Shown here: positions 49,872-60,322 of the stretch, one piece after another | Numbering within the stretch: position 1 is the first letter of the stretch | How the letters are laid out: each line of letters begins with the position of its first letter | Assembly: GCF_947331815.1 (NCBI RefSeq) | Contig: NZ_OX373462.1 | Coordinates: forward strand, 1,661,376-1,725,375 | Direction of reading: 5' to 3' | Length of the DNA stretch: 64,000 nucleotides | From: Cyanobacterium sp. uoEpiScrs1 | GTDB taxonomy: Bacteria; Cyanobacteriota; Cyanobacteriia; Cyanobacteriales; Microcystaceae | Made by a program: the position numbers and the translations under genes | The notes under the pieces: model-generated | Database searches by the model: none | What the model was told of the DNA's origin: nothing | What the model saw: only the letters and a program-made list of their open reading frames with translations

Positions 49872-50606
49872 ATGAAGCTTTTCGTCTATCGTACTCCTGA
49901 ACTAACTCCACTCAATAATTTGCTGGAATGTACTGTAGTAATTGACGTTTTGCGAGCCACAACTACAATAGCCACTGCCTTAGACGCCGGTGCAGAAGCA
50001 GTACAAGTGTTCAGTGACATTGATAATTGGATAATTTGAGAGAAACAAACGATCTACTGGCTCCCAGAAAAAAGTCTTCGGGCTGGTGAGAGAGGAGGAG
50101 TCAAAATAGAAGGGTTCGATTTAGATAATTAGCTACTTAATTGTAGCCCTGAAATAGTGGGAAATAAACAATTATTTTTGACTACCACTAATGGTACTCG
50201 TGCTTTACAAAAAGTAGAAAACTCTACTACGGTGATCACCGCTGATATGGTTAATCGTCAGGCAACTGTGCGCTATTTGTTAGGTGCGCAATCAGCAGCC
50301 ATTGCTTTAGTTGGATCGGGATAGCAGGAAGGCTATTCTATCGAAGATACAATATGTGCAGGAGCAATTGCCCCTGCTTTACTATTAACTAATACCCTAA
50401 CTGTAGGAAACGATGAAGTAATCGCTTCAGTTGCTCTTTATACCCAATGGCAAGAAAATTTACTTGAACTGTTTTGTCAAGCAAGTCATGGACAACGATT
50501 GCTAAGATCGAAACATGAAAAAGATTTAATATACTGTGCCAAAATCGATATCATAGAGGTGTTTCCAATTCAAAAAGAACCAGGGATTTTAGTAAAATTC
50601 TCCTAG
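49872..50606 (+). pseudogene. comB: 2-phosphosulfolactate phosphatase, inactivated
   Basis: A 244-codon frame without any frameshift encodes Com[21 protein letters not shown] near the start, [19 protein letters not shown], and EDTICAGAI. Three in-frame stops break it: TGA at 50037, TAG at 50130 and TAG at 50322. The last one stands where the family usually has Trp in SGWQEG-like sequence, so a single G-to-A change explains it. ComB takes phosphate from 2-phosphosulfolactate. In cyanobacteria the role is uncertain. Since the frame is still intact in length, loss is recent. Programmed readthrough of three stops of two kinds is very unlikely. Confidence 0.92.
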
Positions 50607-51252
50607 TTGCTTCTATGGAATTGAGTAATTAATAAAATAAATTTTTAAAAAATTAGTGACTTTACGTTAAGCTCAAGTCAATGTGGTTGAGTTTAAGAAT
50701 ATTATAAAATATAAATTAGTGAAAAAATTGATGTTTATTGCATTACTCTTGCTAAGATAGATGATTTTCCCATTTGGTTGCCAAAATAAACGATAATATT
50801 ATTTATAGAATAAAAATTTTATTCTAAGTGTCTATTATTGTTTTGAAAAAGATAATGGCGAGAATATTGATCATATAAATAAAATCAAATAACTTCTCTT
50901 AACAAATTTTTTGTTTCATTAAAAAATATAGTTAATCAATAATACTTACAAAAACATTGAATAGTATTTTGTTTATATGAGATTGAAACATTACGTCTAA
51001 ATAGACTATTGTTTAGTGTATAAAATAAAAGTTATTACTTGCCGGAATATAACTGAAAAGATTATTAGGTAAATACAATCACCCTTCTCAATCTAATTAA
51101 GTAATTTAAAATATTTCCATAAAATGGAGTTATGTGTTATAAACGAGAGGCATGCATAATTTATAACCATAATGTATATAAGGAATATAATATGATATTT
51201 ATTTTGCCTAACTAACTAAATGTTCTAGTCCTAGAATATTGAATTTATACAC
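50607..51252. other. AT-rich spacer
   Basis: No supportable gene between the comB pseudogene and the end of ackA. Confidence 0.5.
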
Positions 51253-52482
51253 CTATAAATGTAAATCTTTTTGATTAAATATACTCCAACATTCCTGAGC
51301 AATTGCCAAGTCTTCTTCGGTATGAATAACAATAATTCTGACAGTTGAATCATCGGTTGCAATATCAGTATTGACTGGAGAATTATTATTTTTTTTTCTG
51401 TCTAATTTTAATCCTAAGAATCTAAATGCTTCACAAGTTTTCTCACGTACAATTGCCGAATTTTCTCCTACTCCTGCAGTAAAAACCAGTGTATCTAATC
51501 CACCTAAACTACCTAGCATTGCGCCTAGATGTAATCGTAGACGATGAATATACATGTCAAAAGCTAATTGTGCGCGAGAATTTCCTTCATTAACTGCTTG
51601 AATAATGGATCGTAGATCAGAAGAAATCCCTGAAATTCCTTGAAACCCTGATTTTGTGTTTAACATTGTATTTAATTGATTGGCCGTAAAATCATATTTA
51701 TGTATTAAGTGAATTAAAATAGCAGGATCAATGGAACCACTACGGGTTCCCATCATTAAACCTTCAAGGGGAGTAAATCCCATCGTTGTATCAATACTAA
51801 TTCCATTTTTGATCGCGGCTAAAGAACAGCCGTTGCCTAAATGACAGGTAACTAATTTCAAAGATGTTAGAGGTCTATTTAAAATTTGAGATGCTTTTTC
51901 AGCACAATACTTATGACTTATTCCATGAAAACCATAGCGACGAATCCCTTTTTCTAACCATTCATAAGGAATGGGATAAGCTGCTGATTTCAGCGGGATG
52001 TGACAATGAAAAGCTGTGTCAAACACTGCTACTTGTGGAATCTTTCCTAAGATCTGTTCAATAGCTTGTATTCCCTGTAGGTTCAATGAATTATGGGTTG
52101 GAGCTAACGGAATTAAACTAGCTATTGCTGCCTTAACATCCGGAGTAATTAAGGTTGCTGCAGAATAATCTTTACCTCCATAAACTATTCTATGTCCGAC
52201 AATATCAATCTCTGAAAAATTTTTAAGTACTCGTGTTTTTCCTTGAATTAAGGTATTAAGTATTTTTGATATCTGTTGACAATAATTATCATAGTTTATG
52301 ATATCGTTTGTTATAGTTCCATTGGCTTTAACTGTTAAAATTCCTTGATGTTTAGCTTCTGTCCAATCAATATCAGCTATCCAGATGGGTTCTATAGAAT
52401 GTTTAGATAAATGATTATCAGTCAAATCATATAGGCAACTTTTTTGACTGCTTGAACCTGCATTAATGACTAGTATTTTCAC
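51253..52482 (-). CDS. ackA: acetate kinase
   Basis: AckA converts acetyl phosphate and ADP to acetate and ATP, or the reverse. The 409-residue protein has the N-terminal VINAGSSSQKSCLYDL, the catalytic-region FDTAFH, RRYGFHGISHKYC near residue 180, and THLG-type phosphate site as CHLGNGCSLAAIKNG. These fit the ASKHA fold. No pta gene is adjacent. In a symbiont it could give ATP from acetyl phosphate in the dark or let acetate be exchanged with the host; both are inference. Frame intact. Confidence 0.96.
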   Translation of the reverse strand: MKILVINAGSSSQKSCLYDLTDNHLSKHSIEPIWIADIDWTEAKHQGILTVKANGTITNDIINYDNYCQQISKILNTLIQGKTRVLKNFSEIDIVGHRIVYGGKDYSAATLITPDVKAAIASLIPLAPTHNSLNLQGIQAIEQILGKIPQVAVFDTAFHCHIPLKSAAYPIPYEWLEKGIRRYGFHGISHKYCAEKASQILNRPLTSLKLVTCHLGNGCSLAAIKNGISIDTTMGFTPLEGLMMGTRSGSIDPAILIHLIHKYDFTANQLNTMLNTKSGFQGISGISSDLRSIIQAVNEGNSRAQLAFDMYIHRLRLHLGAMLGSLGGLDTLVFTAGVGENSAIVREKTCEAFRFLGLKLDRKKNNNSPVNTDIATDDSTVRIIVIHTEEDLAIAQECWSIFNQKDLHL

Positions 52483-53230
52483 AGCTAGTTTGTTAGTAAA
52501 AATTAATATTTTTTCTCTGTAAAAATTTTACTGAATTTAACTAAGTCGATAGCAAATCAAGAGTAATATCTTTACAGTCAATGTAGAATCAATATATATT
52601 TATTGTATTGATTCTACATGATAAAAAATATTAAAAAAATCAAATATCCTAATGATCATATAATTGAAAGTGATTATAAATATCATAAGCCATTAACTAG
52701 CCTAAACCAATTGCATTAGCTTAATATTGTTTGTTATTAGTTTTTTAAATATTTAAATCGCCTATTTTATAATTAATTTATATTGTTTTATTTGAGAATT
52801 AATCTTGCTCTTCATCTCTTTTCTTTTTGTAAAAAAATAATTGCTAGCTATATTCATGGCTAGGGTAAAAATGTACTATTAGGCAAATAATATCTTATAT
52901 TGAAACTAAAAATTATTCTTATCTTTTTTACTAAAAAAAATTAAATATACATTCTAAACTATCAATTTATCTATATTTTAGCCACGGGTATCATTGTTAT
53001 AAGTATTATGCTATTAATGATTAATATTCTAATTTTGTACTTTAAACACTTAGCTTATATAATTATTACTCAGTAATATAAAAATCATTACTGCTATTTT
53101 TTATACTCTATTTATTTTACTAACTATATAAACTCATCAGCCAATTTTGTGTAGTTTACATAGAGTAATGATTTTTATATTCCCTATGAGCAAATACTTA
53201 CATTTTGTATTTTATTGATTTATTTTTGGT
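52483..53230. other. AT-rich spacer
   Basis: No gene. Contains a 14-bp perfect hairpin at 52581-52619. Confidence 0.5.
52581..52619. repeat. perfect 14-bp inverted repeat upstream of ackA
   Basis: Arms 52581-52594 and 52606-52619, loop of 11 bases. It stands 99 bases before the ackA start and could be a regulatory stem or a leftover terminator. Confidence 0.75.
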
Positions 53231-53527
53231 CTATAAATCATTACTATTTTTTAGCTTAGCATGAACTATTTTAAGTTTTAAAAAACCCCCTAATCCTGCC
53301 ATTATCAAGAAAAAAATAACAGTGATAGATTGAGGAATAGCTAAAGACATAATTGGATTTTGCACCTCTATAACAGTCTTCGTCCCTGACAGTGTAGAAT
53401 GTCTTCGAATCAACTTTGTAGAAGGAGATTGTAAATTATCTTTAGTTTTATCCTGGCTTAAATTAGTGTAACTTTCAGTTAAAAAACTTCCTATAGTCGA
53501 AGTAAAAGTAGTGGTGGAAGTAACCAT
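53231..53527 (-). CDS. small Ser/Thr-rich protein with C-terminal anchor, PEP-CTERM-like
   Basis: The 98-residue product starts with a Ser/Thr-rich stretch and ends with one hydrophobic helix, SITVIFFLIMAGLGGFLKLK, followed by basic residues. The tail resembles a PEP-CTERM sorting signal in layout (Pro-containing lead, helix with Gly, basic end), but the PEP triplet is replaced by IPQ. There is no obvious signal peptide. It may be the worn-down end of a larger exported protein or a small anchored protein. It has no recognised homologue in my memory. Confidence 0.4.
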   Translation of the reverse strand: MVTSTTTFTSTIGSFLTESYTNLSQDKTKDNLQSPSTKLIRRHSTLSGTKTVIEVQNPIMSLAIPQSITVIFFLIMAGLGGFLKLKIVHAKLKNSNDL

Positions 53528-54268
53528 AATAAACCTATCGATTATAACTATTTACATAAATATAACTATTTATATAAAAATTTTAATAAAAAAAAAGTAT
53601 CTTGGCGAAGATTATAAATGATTGTTTATATACAATTATATTTCTTCATATTTTTTTTATCTTTAAATCAATTCAGCAAGTATTAATCGTTACAATATCT
53701 GAAAGACATTTCCTCAATACAGAATAATATAGAGACTTTGTCTTTATATACGACTAAAATTTTTAGTGCTTAAAGCCTATTAAGTCCTTTTAACTTTACA
53801 AGAAAGATAGTGTTTATCTTAAAAAGAAGTAAACAAATTGTCAGTTGACCTGTGTGTACTTCAAAAAACTTAATTTGTTGTGGACAAAAAATAGCACCGA
53901 GAGGAGTAATCTGTCCATTGCCAGTGAAGAAAGAAGAATTAGGCTTAGTCAAATATTACGTCTATTAACAAATTTCTCAAAACAGAATCGATATCGATAT
54001 AGGAGTAATTTGGGAGATTAGCATCGGAATCAGACAGAGTATCAAATTTAGAAAATTGGTTAATATTTTTGATGCCTCAGATAATCAAGAAAAGGTAAAA
54101 AGAAAAGAAATGCTACCTTGTCGAAATGTTTGAAACAACGTCAGGTTAATTACACATGCACTATCAATACTCGTCAAGTGACCATAACTGACGCTACGAT
54201 ACAATGACTGAGAGCAAACTGTACTCTAAAATTCTTATCCTGTCCTATCTTAGATATAAAGAAGGCTA
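53528..54268. other. spacer with a possible broken gene
   Basis: The stretch 53770-54060 is described separately. The rest up to the RodZ-like start shows no supportable gene. Confidence 0.4.
53770..54060 (-). pseudogene. possible frameshifted gene, unknown
   Basis: A 60-codon minus-strand frame (TKPNSSFFTGNGQITPLGAI, then FCPQQIKFFEVHTGQL) is preceded in another frame by KFDTLSDSDANLPNYSYIDI. Together they look like one protein broken by a frameshift near 53.95 kb. No family recognised. Confidence 0.25.
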
Positions 54269-55318
54269 ATGAGTAACTATAATTCCAGCCAAATTCAACA
54301 ACTCCGAGAACTGGGGGCTTATTTATGCCAACAGCGATTAGATCAATCTTTAACTCTAGAACAAATATCGACAAGTACCTTCATTAATTTATCTGTTTTA
54401 CAAGCCCTCGAGCAAGGGCTGGTGGATCAGTTACCTGAACTAATCTATGTGCAGGGCTTTGTACGCCGTTATGGAGAAACTTTAAGTCTCGACGGACACA
54501 GCTTAGCTAATCAACTTCTCCCCCAGCGAATCGAGGAGTCTTCTCCTAAAATATCTTCTGAATTAGCGATACTGTCGCCCATTAAATCTTTAAGAGAAAA
54601 TTTTTTATTTCTCCCCTTAGTAGGTATACAGACAACTGTAAACATACCTAAAAAAGCATTTTACTTCCTAAAAAATTTAATCTCTATAACCTCTATAACC
54701 TCTGAAAAAGCATTGACTATTCCTATCTTATTACCGCATAAACTTAGAGTTTATGGATTTATTTTAGTATCGCTAGGAGCTATAACGGGGCTTTTTCATC
54801 TTTTCTCTGTCTCTCAATCATCTAAATCTTTTTCCCAAAAAAATATCTCTGAAGTGGTAACAAGACTTTCAATAAAGGCTAAAAACTTAGAAAATCAAAA
54901 ACCAAAGACTGTTTCCACTTCTAACCCTAATGCCACTTCAGAGGCTAAAAAGATCAGTCAAAAGTCAGTTAGGGATAAAAAGGAAAAATCATCAGCTCCT
55001 ACTGTGGTAAACACAAACACGAAAGAGAATAATGCCCTCAATAAGAATAATTCTACCTCTAATCTTGAGTTAGATGCCCCCGTAGCCGCTGCCATCATCT
55101 TAGAAGGTGATTCTTGGATAAGGGTTAAGATAGATGGTAAGATTGAATACGAAGGTATTTTAAGAAAAGGCACTCAGCAAACTTGGACTGCCCAAAAGAG
55201 TTTAACTATCCGGGCTGGTAATGCGGGGGCAATCGGTCTTGCTGTTAATAACCAGCCCAGCCAGAAGCTAGGAAATATTGGCGAAGTACAAGAAGTAACT
55301 TTAACTGCCAATAATTGA
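54269..55318 (+). CDS. RodZ-like protein (HTH + DUF4115)
   Basis: The 349-residue protein has an N-terminal helix-turn-helix of the Cro/HTH_25 type (residues about 8-70: LGAYLCQQRLDQSLTLEQIS, then QALEQGLVDQLPELIYVQGF). It continues with a single membrane helix (about 165-183), a long Ser/Asn/Lys-rich linker, and a C-terminal DUF4115 domain (about 270-347, with VKIDGKIEYEGILRKGTQQT). This is the layout of RodZ, which links MreB to the membrane in shape control. In cyanobacteria the function is less well shown. Intact and alone. Confidence 0.85.
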   Translation: MSNYNSSQIQQLRELGAYLCQQRLDQSLTLEQISTSTFINLSVLQALEQGLVDQLPELIYVQGFVRRYGETLSLDGHSLANQLLPQRIEESSPKISSELAILSPIKSLRENFLFLPLVGIQTTVNIPKKAFYFLKNLISITSITSEKALTIPILLPHKLRVYGFILVSLGAITGLFHLFSVSQSSKSFSQKNISEVVTRLSIKAKNLENQKPKTVSTSNPNATSEAKKISQKSVRDKKEKSSAPTVVNTNTKENNALNKNNSTSNLELDAPVAAAIILEGDSWIRVKIDGKIEYEGILRKGTQQTWTAQKSLTIRAGNAGAIGLAVNNQPSQKLGNIGEVQEVTLTANN

Positions 55319-55373
55319 ACGTTAGTTTTTGGTCCAGACTAAATCGCTTTTTACTTCTGTTTTACAATTTTTC

Positions 55374-55700
55374 TTAAACTGTCTCAAGGGAAGCTAAAGG
55401 ATTGGGAATAGAGCCCGATGGGGCTTCAAATTCACCCTTAATAACATATTCTAAACGTAACTTTAGCCAAGTAATAAACTCAGAATTTAGGGATATTATA
55501 GCAACAGATGGTTGGGGGCATTTACTCTTAATTTCTGCAAATTCTAGGATTTCTATAAAAGCAGGTTGTCTAATCAACCAAAAATCAATTTTTTTATTTG
55601 TCTCTTTATAGTTCCGCGTTCTTTCCCGAAAAACCTCATCAAGGGGCTCTTCGTCCAAGAGAAAGTGTTGACTGGCTAAAATGTAATAGTAGGTCGTCAT
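55374..55700 (-). CDS. ycf54: Ycf54, accessory factor of Mg-protoporphyrin ester cyclase
   Basis: The 108-residue protein matches Ycf54/DUF2488 over its full length: MTTYYYILASQHFLLDEEPL at the start, then DFWLIRQPAFIEILEFAEIK, and ITWLKLRLEYVIKGEFEAPS near the end. In Synechocystis (slr1780) it binds the cyclase that forms ring E in chlorophyll synthesis and is needed for its activity. The gene follows pdxJ on the same strand, the order also seen in Synechocystis (slr1779-slr1780). A hairpin lies between them. An intact copy implies that chlorophyll synthesis is, or was recently, under selection. Confidence 0.93.
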   Translation of the reverse strand: MTTYYYILASQHFLLDEEPLDEVFRERTRNYKETNKKIDFWLIRQPAFIEILEFAEIKSKCPQPSVAIISLNSEFITWLKLRLEYVIKGEFEAPSGSIPNPLASLETV

Positions 55701-55719
55701 TAGTTAGTAATTAATTTCT

Positions 55720-55758
55720 AAATTTATTCAAGATTAATTATTAATCTTGAATAAATTT
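55720..55758 (-). terminator. perfect 19-bp hairpin between pdxJ and ycf54
   Basis: Arms 55720-55738 and 55740-55758 with one central base. It begins 24 bases after the pdxJ stop and ends 19 bases before the ycf54 start on the minus strand, so it could end the pdxJ transcript or attenuate ycf54. Confidence 0.7.
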
Positions 55759-55782
55759 TCTAAGTTAAGGATTATTAATGAT

Positions 55783-56505
55783 TTAGAATTCTCCTCTCAT
55801 GGCTAGTTTCATTTCTCGGACTGCTCGTTCCATCCCCACTAAAACTGCACGACTAACAATAGTATGGCCGATATTCAATTCCTCTATACCTGGTAAACAA
55901 GTAATAGGGTAAATATTCCAGTAGGTTAAACCATGACCAGCATTTATCCGTAATCCTAAGTCTAACGCTTGTTCACATCCTTGTCTTAAAAATTCTAACT
56001 CTCTTTCGCGTATCCTAGCATTAGGAGCATCTGCATATTTACCAGTATGAAGTTCAATAAATTGAGCTTTGATATCAGCTGATGCCTGAATCTGGTTTTC
56101 TTGTGCATCTATGAACAAGCTCACCGGAATGTCTGCACTTTGCAGATGGGCAACAATTTCTTTTAGACGATAATAATTTCTTACAATATCTAACCCTCCT
56201 TCGGTAGTTACTTCTTCTCTCTTCTCGGGCACTAAAGTCACGTAATCTGGTTTAATATCGAGAGCTATGACAATCATTTCATCAGTGGGAGCCATTTCTA
56301 AATTTAGATGAGTGCGGACGGTTTTACGTAATAACCGTACGTCCATCTCTTGAATATGACGACGATCTTCTCGAAGATGTGTAGTAATACCATTTGCCCC
56401 TCCTAATTCTGCCAAAATGGCAGCAGCGACGGGATTAGGTTCTACAGTACGTCTTGCTTGGCGAATAGTGGCTATATGATCGATATTTACACCGAGAGTC
56501 AGCAA
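55783..56505 (-). CDS. pdxJ: pyridoxine 5'-phosphate synthase
   Basis: PdxJ joins 1-deoxyxylulose 5-phosphate and 3-amino-2-oxopropyl phosphate to make vitamin B6. The 240-residue protein has the family N-terminus [17 protein letters not shown], then [15 protein letters not shown], the catalytic [16 protein letters not shown] region, and [15 protein letters not shown] near the end. Length normal. It shares the deoxyxylulose phosphate precursor with the pathway of ispF. Intact, with ycf54 downstream. Confidence 0.97.
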   Translation of the reverse strand: MLTLGVNIDHIATIRQARRTVEPNPVAAAILAELGGANGITTHLREDRRHIQEMDVRLLRKTVRTHLNLEMAPTDEMIVIALDIKPDYVTLVPEKREEVTTEGGLDIVRNYYRLKEIVAHLQSADIPVSLFIDAQENQIQASADIKAQFIELHTGKYADAPNARIRERELEFLRQGCEQALDLGLRINAGHGLTYWNIYPITCLPGIEELNIGHTIVSRAVLVGMERAVREMKLAMRGEF

Positions 56506-57721
56506 TTAATTTAACCTCGTCTTTAAAACTTATGCGTATCCTAATATCTACCATCCTAACTGAACTTCTTATCATTATTACTGTTAATGATATAATCAAA
56601 TCAATTTATTTTTTATGTAAAATATTGTAATAAAAATAGGACATCAGTATAGTAAGTAAATGACCATAATTTTTTGGGAAACAATACGACAATAGAACTT
56701 AGAATTATTTCAATATAAATTAGTAAACTATCTGATTAATATCATATGAGTTTAAAATTTAAAAATAGATAAGTAAATTATTTTTTGCTTTTGGTCGTTT
56801 TGTAAAAAACAGTAGAGCTAAGCAGCAATAAAAAATAAATATTGACCTATTTATATACTCAAACACTAGACTCAAGCCATACTTTTTTAGTATGTAGCTA
56901 TAAGTTATTTATTTTATAACTTTATAAAGATTTATATAACTAATGTAATAAAAAAACTCAATTTTTAATGGCAGACTTATAAAAAAACGATAAAAGTTAA
57001 CAATTCATCTAATTAAAGCAATAAAGCTTGAATTTTGCAAAAACTATTATATGCTATCCAGCTTAGAAATAAATAAAGCTAGTTAGTGTTTAAAAACTAT
57101 ACTTCAAAGTAACTTATATATCGTATAATACAACTACAGAAACAACGAATTAATTATGATAATATTTATATTATAGTTAAAAACTAGTATGTTTGGTATT
57201 GACTATTATCATATTTCTTATAAATTGGATAAAAAAGATAAACAAAAAATATGTACTTAAAGAATTGATATCGAATCTTGATAAAATTAATATTTCGAAT
57301 TACTAAAGTTAAATATTGTTCTTAAAAACTCATTTTTTATTTATAAAGTATATAAAGTAGACGACAAATTTTATACTATTTTTATATTTAAATAGTATAA
57401 AATTACTTAAATATATAGCATTTAATAGTCATTGAAATAATGTATTTTTTTATAAAAAAGCTTATCATTACTGCTAAGTTATTGTAAATAAAATTCTTAA
57501 CACTATGTAATTAAACGAATAAACGAAATTATATAAATTAATTTTGGAATCGATTAATTATCCATTTAGTGAACTTAGTTTGACTATTTTTGTATGATTA
57601 TTTTTATGGGTATATAACTGAATCGTTATTTATTAACTTTCGTAGAAACTATGAAACTATCCTTACTTAATTATCAAATTTTGTTGTAGACAGAAATGTT
57701 TCCTGCATTCTACTAATAATT
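56506..57721. other. 1.2-kb gene desert
   Basis: No intact or clearly broken gene seen on either strand. Contains a 15-bp hairpin at 57367-57404. Confidence 0.5.
57367..57404. repeat. perfect 15-bp inverted repeat
   Basis: Arms 57367-57381 and 57390-57404, loop of 8 bases. It lies about 320 bases beyond the ABC ATPase gene end. Confidence 0.8.
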
Positions 57722-58456
57722 TTAACAAATTTGCCCATCCCGAAACCAAATAGTCCGTTGACAGTGACTAGCTACTTCAGACTCGTGAGTCACCATTACT
57801 AGAGTAATACCAGTATCATTGAGTTCTTGAAAAAGTTTCAGAATTTCTTGAGTAGTTTGGGAATCGAGAGCTCCTGTCGGTTCATCGGCCAGAAGTAACA
57901 AAGGATTATTAACAATAGCTCGAGCTATAGCTACCCGTTGTTGCTGTCCTCCAGATAGTTGATTAGGCTTATTGTGAAGGCGATTTTTCAGTCCTACTTT
58001 TTCTAAAGCTACAATAGCGCGCTCGCGCCGCTTTCGAGTAGCAATTCCCGCATAAATCATTGGCAGGATGACATTTTCCAAGGCTGTCATCTGGGTTAAA
58101 AGGTGAAATTGCTGAAAAACAAAACCAATTTTGCTATTACGAATGGCAGCTAATTGTGTTTCTCCCAGTCCCGATATATTCACACTATCGAGATAATAAT
58201 AACCTGAAGTAGGACGATCCAGACAGCCAATAATATTCATTAAAGTCGACTTTCCTGAGCCTGATGCACCCATAATAGCACAAGATTCTCCTTTTTTTAT
58301 AGTTAGACTAACGTTTGTGAGGGCATGGACAGCGGCACCGCCACTACCATAAATTTTAGAAATTTTTTCTAAGTAGATAATGGTAGAGTTCTGTTCATTA
58401 ATCTTATTGGAGTACCTCAATACTTTCCGGGGAAACGATAGATTATTAGAGTCCAT
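57722..58456 (-). CDS. ABC transporter ATP-binding protein (MacB/LolD/DevA type)
   Basis: The 244-residue ATPase has Walker A (GASGSGKST), the Q-loop (FQQFHLL), the signature ([14 protein letters not shown]), Walker B ([13 protein letters not shown]) and the switch histidine (VTHE). The class is that of MacB, LolD and DevA, whose permeases export lipoproteins, peptides or glycolipids. No permease or membrane-fusion gene is next to it, although such genes usually cluster. Downstream, 1.2 kb holds no gene. Either the partner is elsewhere or it was lost. Frame intact. Confidence 0.9.
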   Translation of the reverse strand: MDSNNLSFPRKVLRYSNKINEQNSTIIYLEKISKIYGSGGAAVHALTNVSLTIKKGESCAIMGASGSGKSTLMNIIGCLDRPTSGYYYLDSVNISGLGETQLAAIRNSKIGFVFQQFHLLTQMTALENVILPMIYAGIATRKRRERAIVALEKVGLKNRLHNKPNQLSGGQQQRVAIARAIVNNPLLLLADEPTGALDSQTTQEILKLFQELNDTGITLVMVTHESEVASHCQRTIWFRDGQIC

Positions 58457-58954
58457 TGTTAAGTAAGCTTTAATCTAAAATTATGTTTGTCTTGTATTAT
58501 GGCGTACATCAGAAGAATGAGACATTTTTTGATAGATAGTTACCAATCACTGTGTTGAGATAATTTTCATCAAGTAAAAACTTGTAGCAAATTCGAGTAT
58601 TTCTGTTAGATATTGATTATGACATTTTTGATTTATTTAGCAATTTATTTTGTATACTTAACAAATAAATTGCCATTTATCTTATACTATATATTTTAAT
58701 TATTTAGTTCATATACATAGTTTTTACTACTAATAAACGACTATTGATTTAAGTTATTTAAAATGTCTTTTCTTATTAAATATCATTCAAATCCAGTCTT
58801 TAGATAAATATGTCGTTAGATTATAATAAATTAAAATCTTTTTTATTTCCATACCTAACTAATTGGTTTACCATAAGCGAAAAGAAACTTATCATTATTT
58901 TATTTTCAATAGCCATATAGTAAGAATAATTCATTGACAACTTAACTAGTTCAA
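58457..58954. other. divergent spacer between ABC ATPase and ruvB
   Basis: AT-rich, with an 11-bp hairpin at 58640-58673. No gene. Confidence 0.45.
58640..58673. repeat. perfect 11-bp inverted repeat
   Basis: Arms 58640-58650 and 58663-58673, loop of 12 bases, between divergent genes. Confidence 0.65.
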
Positions 58955-60031
58955 ATGACAGTCCAACGCCTAGCTAATTCTCAGTTATCTGTTTCTCAAT
59001 CATCATCTAGACAGAGGAAATCTTCCACATCTTCTACAATCGCACTGTCAGGTAAAGCCACAAACCAAGAAAAACAAAGCATAGACGAGATACTTCGTCC
59101 TAGTTGTTTAGCTGACTATATCGGACAAGAAAACCTTAAAAAGATTTTATCTATTGCAATAGGAGCCGCTAAAACTAGACAAGACGTTCTTGACCACTTG
59201 CTCTTGTATGGACCCCCCGGACTAGGAAAAACAACTATTTCTTTGATTATAGCTAGAGAAATGGGAGTTGACTGTAAAATCACATCTGCTCCTGCTTTAG
59301 AGCGTCCTAGGGATATTACAGGACTGCTAGTTAACCTTAAACCAGGGGATATTCTCTTTGTTGATGAAATTCATCGTCTTAACCGATTGACTGAAGAATT
59401 ACTTTACCCAGCAATGGAAGATTATCGCCTTGATATTACTCTTGGAAAGGGACAAGCTGCTAGAATTCGCTCTATCCCTCTGCCCAAGTTTACTTTAGTT
59501 GGAGCAACGACTAAGATCGGGGCACTAACATTTCCCTTACGTGATCGCTTTGGGCTCATCCAACGATTACAATTCTACAAAACACATGAATTGACGTTAA
59601 TAGTATCACGGACTGCCAAAATTCTGAACACGGAAATTACCACGGATGGAGCGGCAGAAATAGCTCATCGTTCGCGAGGCACTCCTAGAATTGCCAATCG
59701 TTTATTACGACGAGTTAGAGATTATATGCAAGTTAAAAAACTCGATTGTATTAGTAAACAATTAGCAGCAGAAGCCTTAGATATTTATCAAGTCGATATT
59801 CAAGGACTTGATTGGACGGATCGCTTAATCTTAGAAACTATGATTAATCAATTTCAGGGAGGTCCAATTGGGCTAGAAGCGATAGCGGCTGCTACAGGAG
59901 AAGATTCAAAAACTATTGAAGAAGTTCATGAACCCTATTTACTACAAATTGGTTATCTTCGTCGCACCCTGAGAGGGAGAGTCGTTACAGACCGAGCCTA
60001 CCGACATTTAGGACAAACAACTGAGGTATAG
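58955..60031 (+). CDS. ruvB: Holliday junction branch migration ATPase RuvB
   Basis: RuvB is the AAA+ motor of the RuvAB complex, which moves Holliday junctions in recombination repair. The 358-residue protein has Walker A (GPPGLGKTT), Walker B (DEIHRL), the PLRDRFG segment with the arginine finger, and the C-terminal winged-helix domain ([20 protein letters not shown]). The first 45 residues are a low-complexity Ser/Thr/Gln extension, seen also in other cyanobacterial RuvB. Two small departures: GATTK where most have GATTR, and RTLRGR where most have RTPRGR. Keeping recombination genes is not universal in reduced genomes. Confidence 0.96.
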   Translation: MTVQRLANSQLSVSQSSSRQRKSSTSSTIALSGKATNQEKQSIDEILRPSCLADYIGQENLKKILSIAIGAAKTRQDVLDHLLLYGPPGLGKTTISLIIAREMGVDCKITSAPALERPRDITGLLVNLKPGDILFVDEIHRLNRLTEELLYPAMEDYRLDITLGKGQAARIRSIPLPKFTLVGATTKIGALTFPLRDRFGLIQRLQFYKTHELTLIVSRTAKILNTEITTDGAAEIAHRSRGTPRIANRLLRRVRDYMQVKKLDCISKQLAAEALDIYQVDIQGLDWTDRLILETMINQFQGGPIGLEAIAAATGEDSKTIEEVHEPYLLQIGYLRRTLRGRVVTDRAYRHLGQTTEV

Positions 60032-60254
60032 TTACCTATTTTTAATAAATAGTTAATAAAAACTTCTGAATTAGTCAGTTTTTCTATAATAGGCATAGTA
60101 AAGTAATACAATAAAAAATTGAGAATCTTGCTTTATGAAGATTATAAGATTCAAAGATCTTTGTATGTGTAAGGATAAAGCTTTTGGAGTTACTGTTAAC
60201 TTATCTATCATCAGTTGATTTAAAAGCTGAAATAGATTGTCGATTTAATCACTA
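60032..60254. other. convergent spacer after ruvB
   Basis: AT-rich; ends in the strong terminator at 60255-60290. No gene seen. Confidence 0.5.
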
Positions 60255-60290
60255 AAAAAATAATCTCTCTTCGGAGAGAGATTATTTTTT
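60255..60290. terminator. bidirectional terminator between ruvB and the synthase gene
   Basis: Perfect 16-bp arms (60255-60270 and 60275-60290) with a TCGG tetraloop. The right arm ends in T6 and the left begins in A6, so it works for both the plus-strand ruvB and the minus-strand synthase gene. Confidence 0.9.
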
Positions 60291-60322
60291 CAACTTAATC
60301 ACTACTTTTTAAATTAATGATT

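Noticed and set aside
49872-50606. Stop-codon readthrough or recoding in comB
   Set aside because: Three stops of two kinds occur, no UGA or UAG recoding signal is seen, and other genes here use normal stops.
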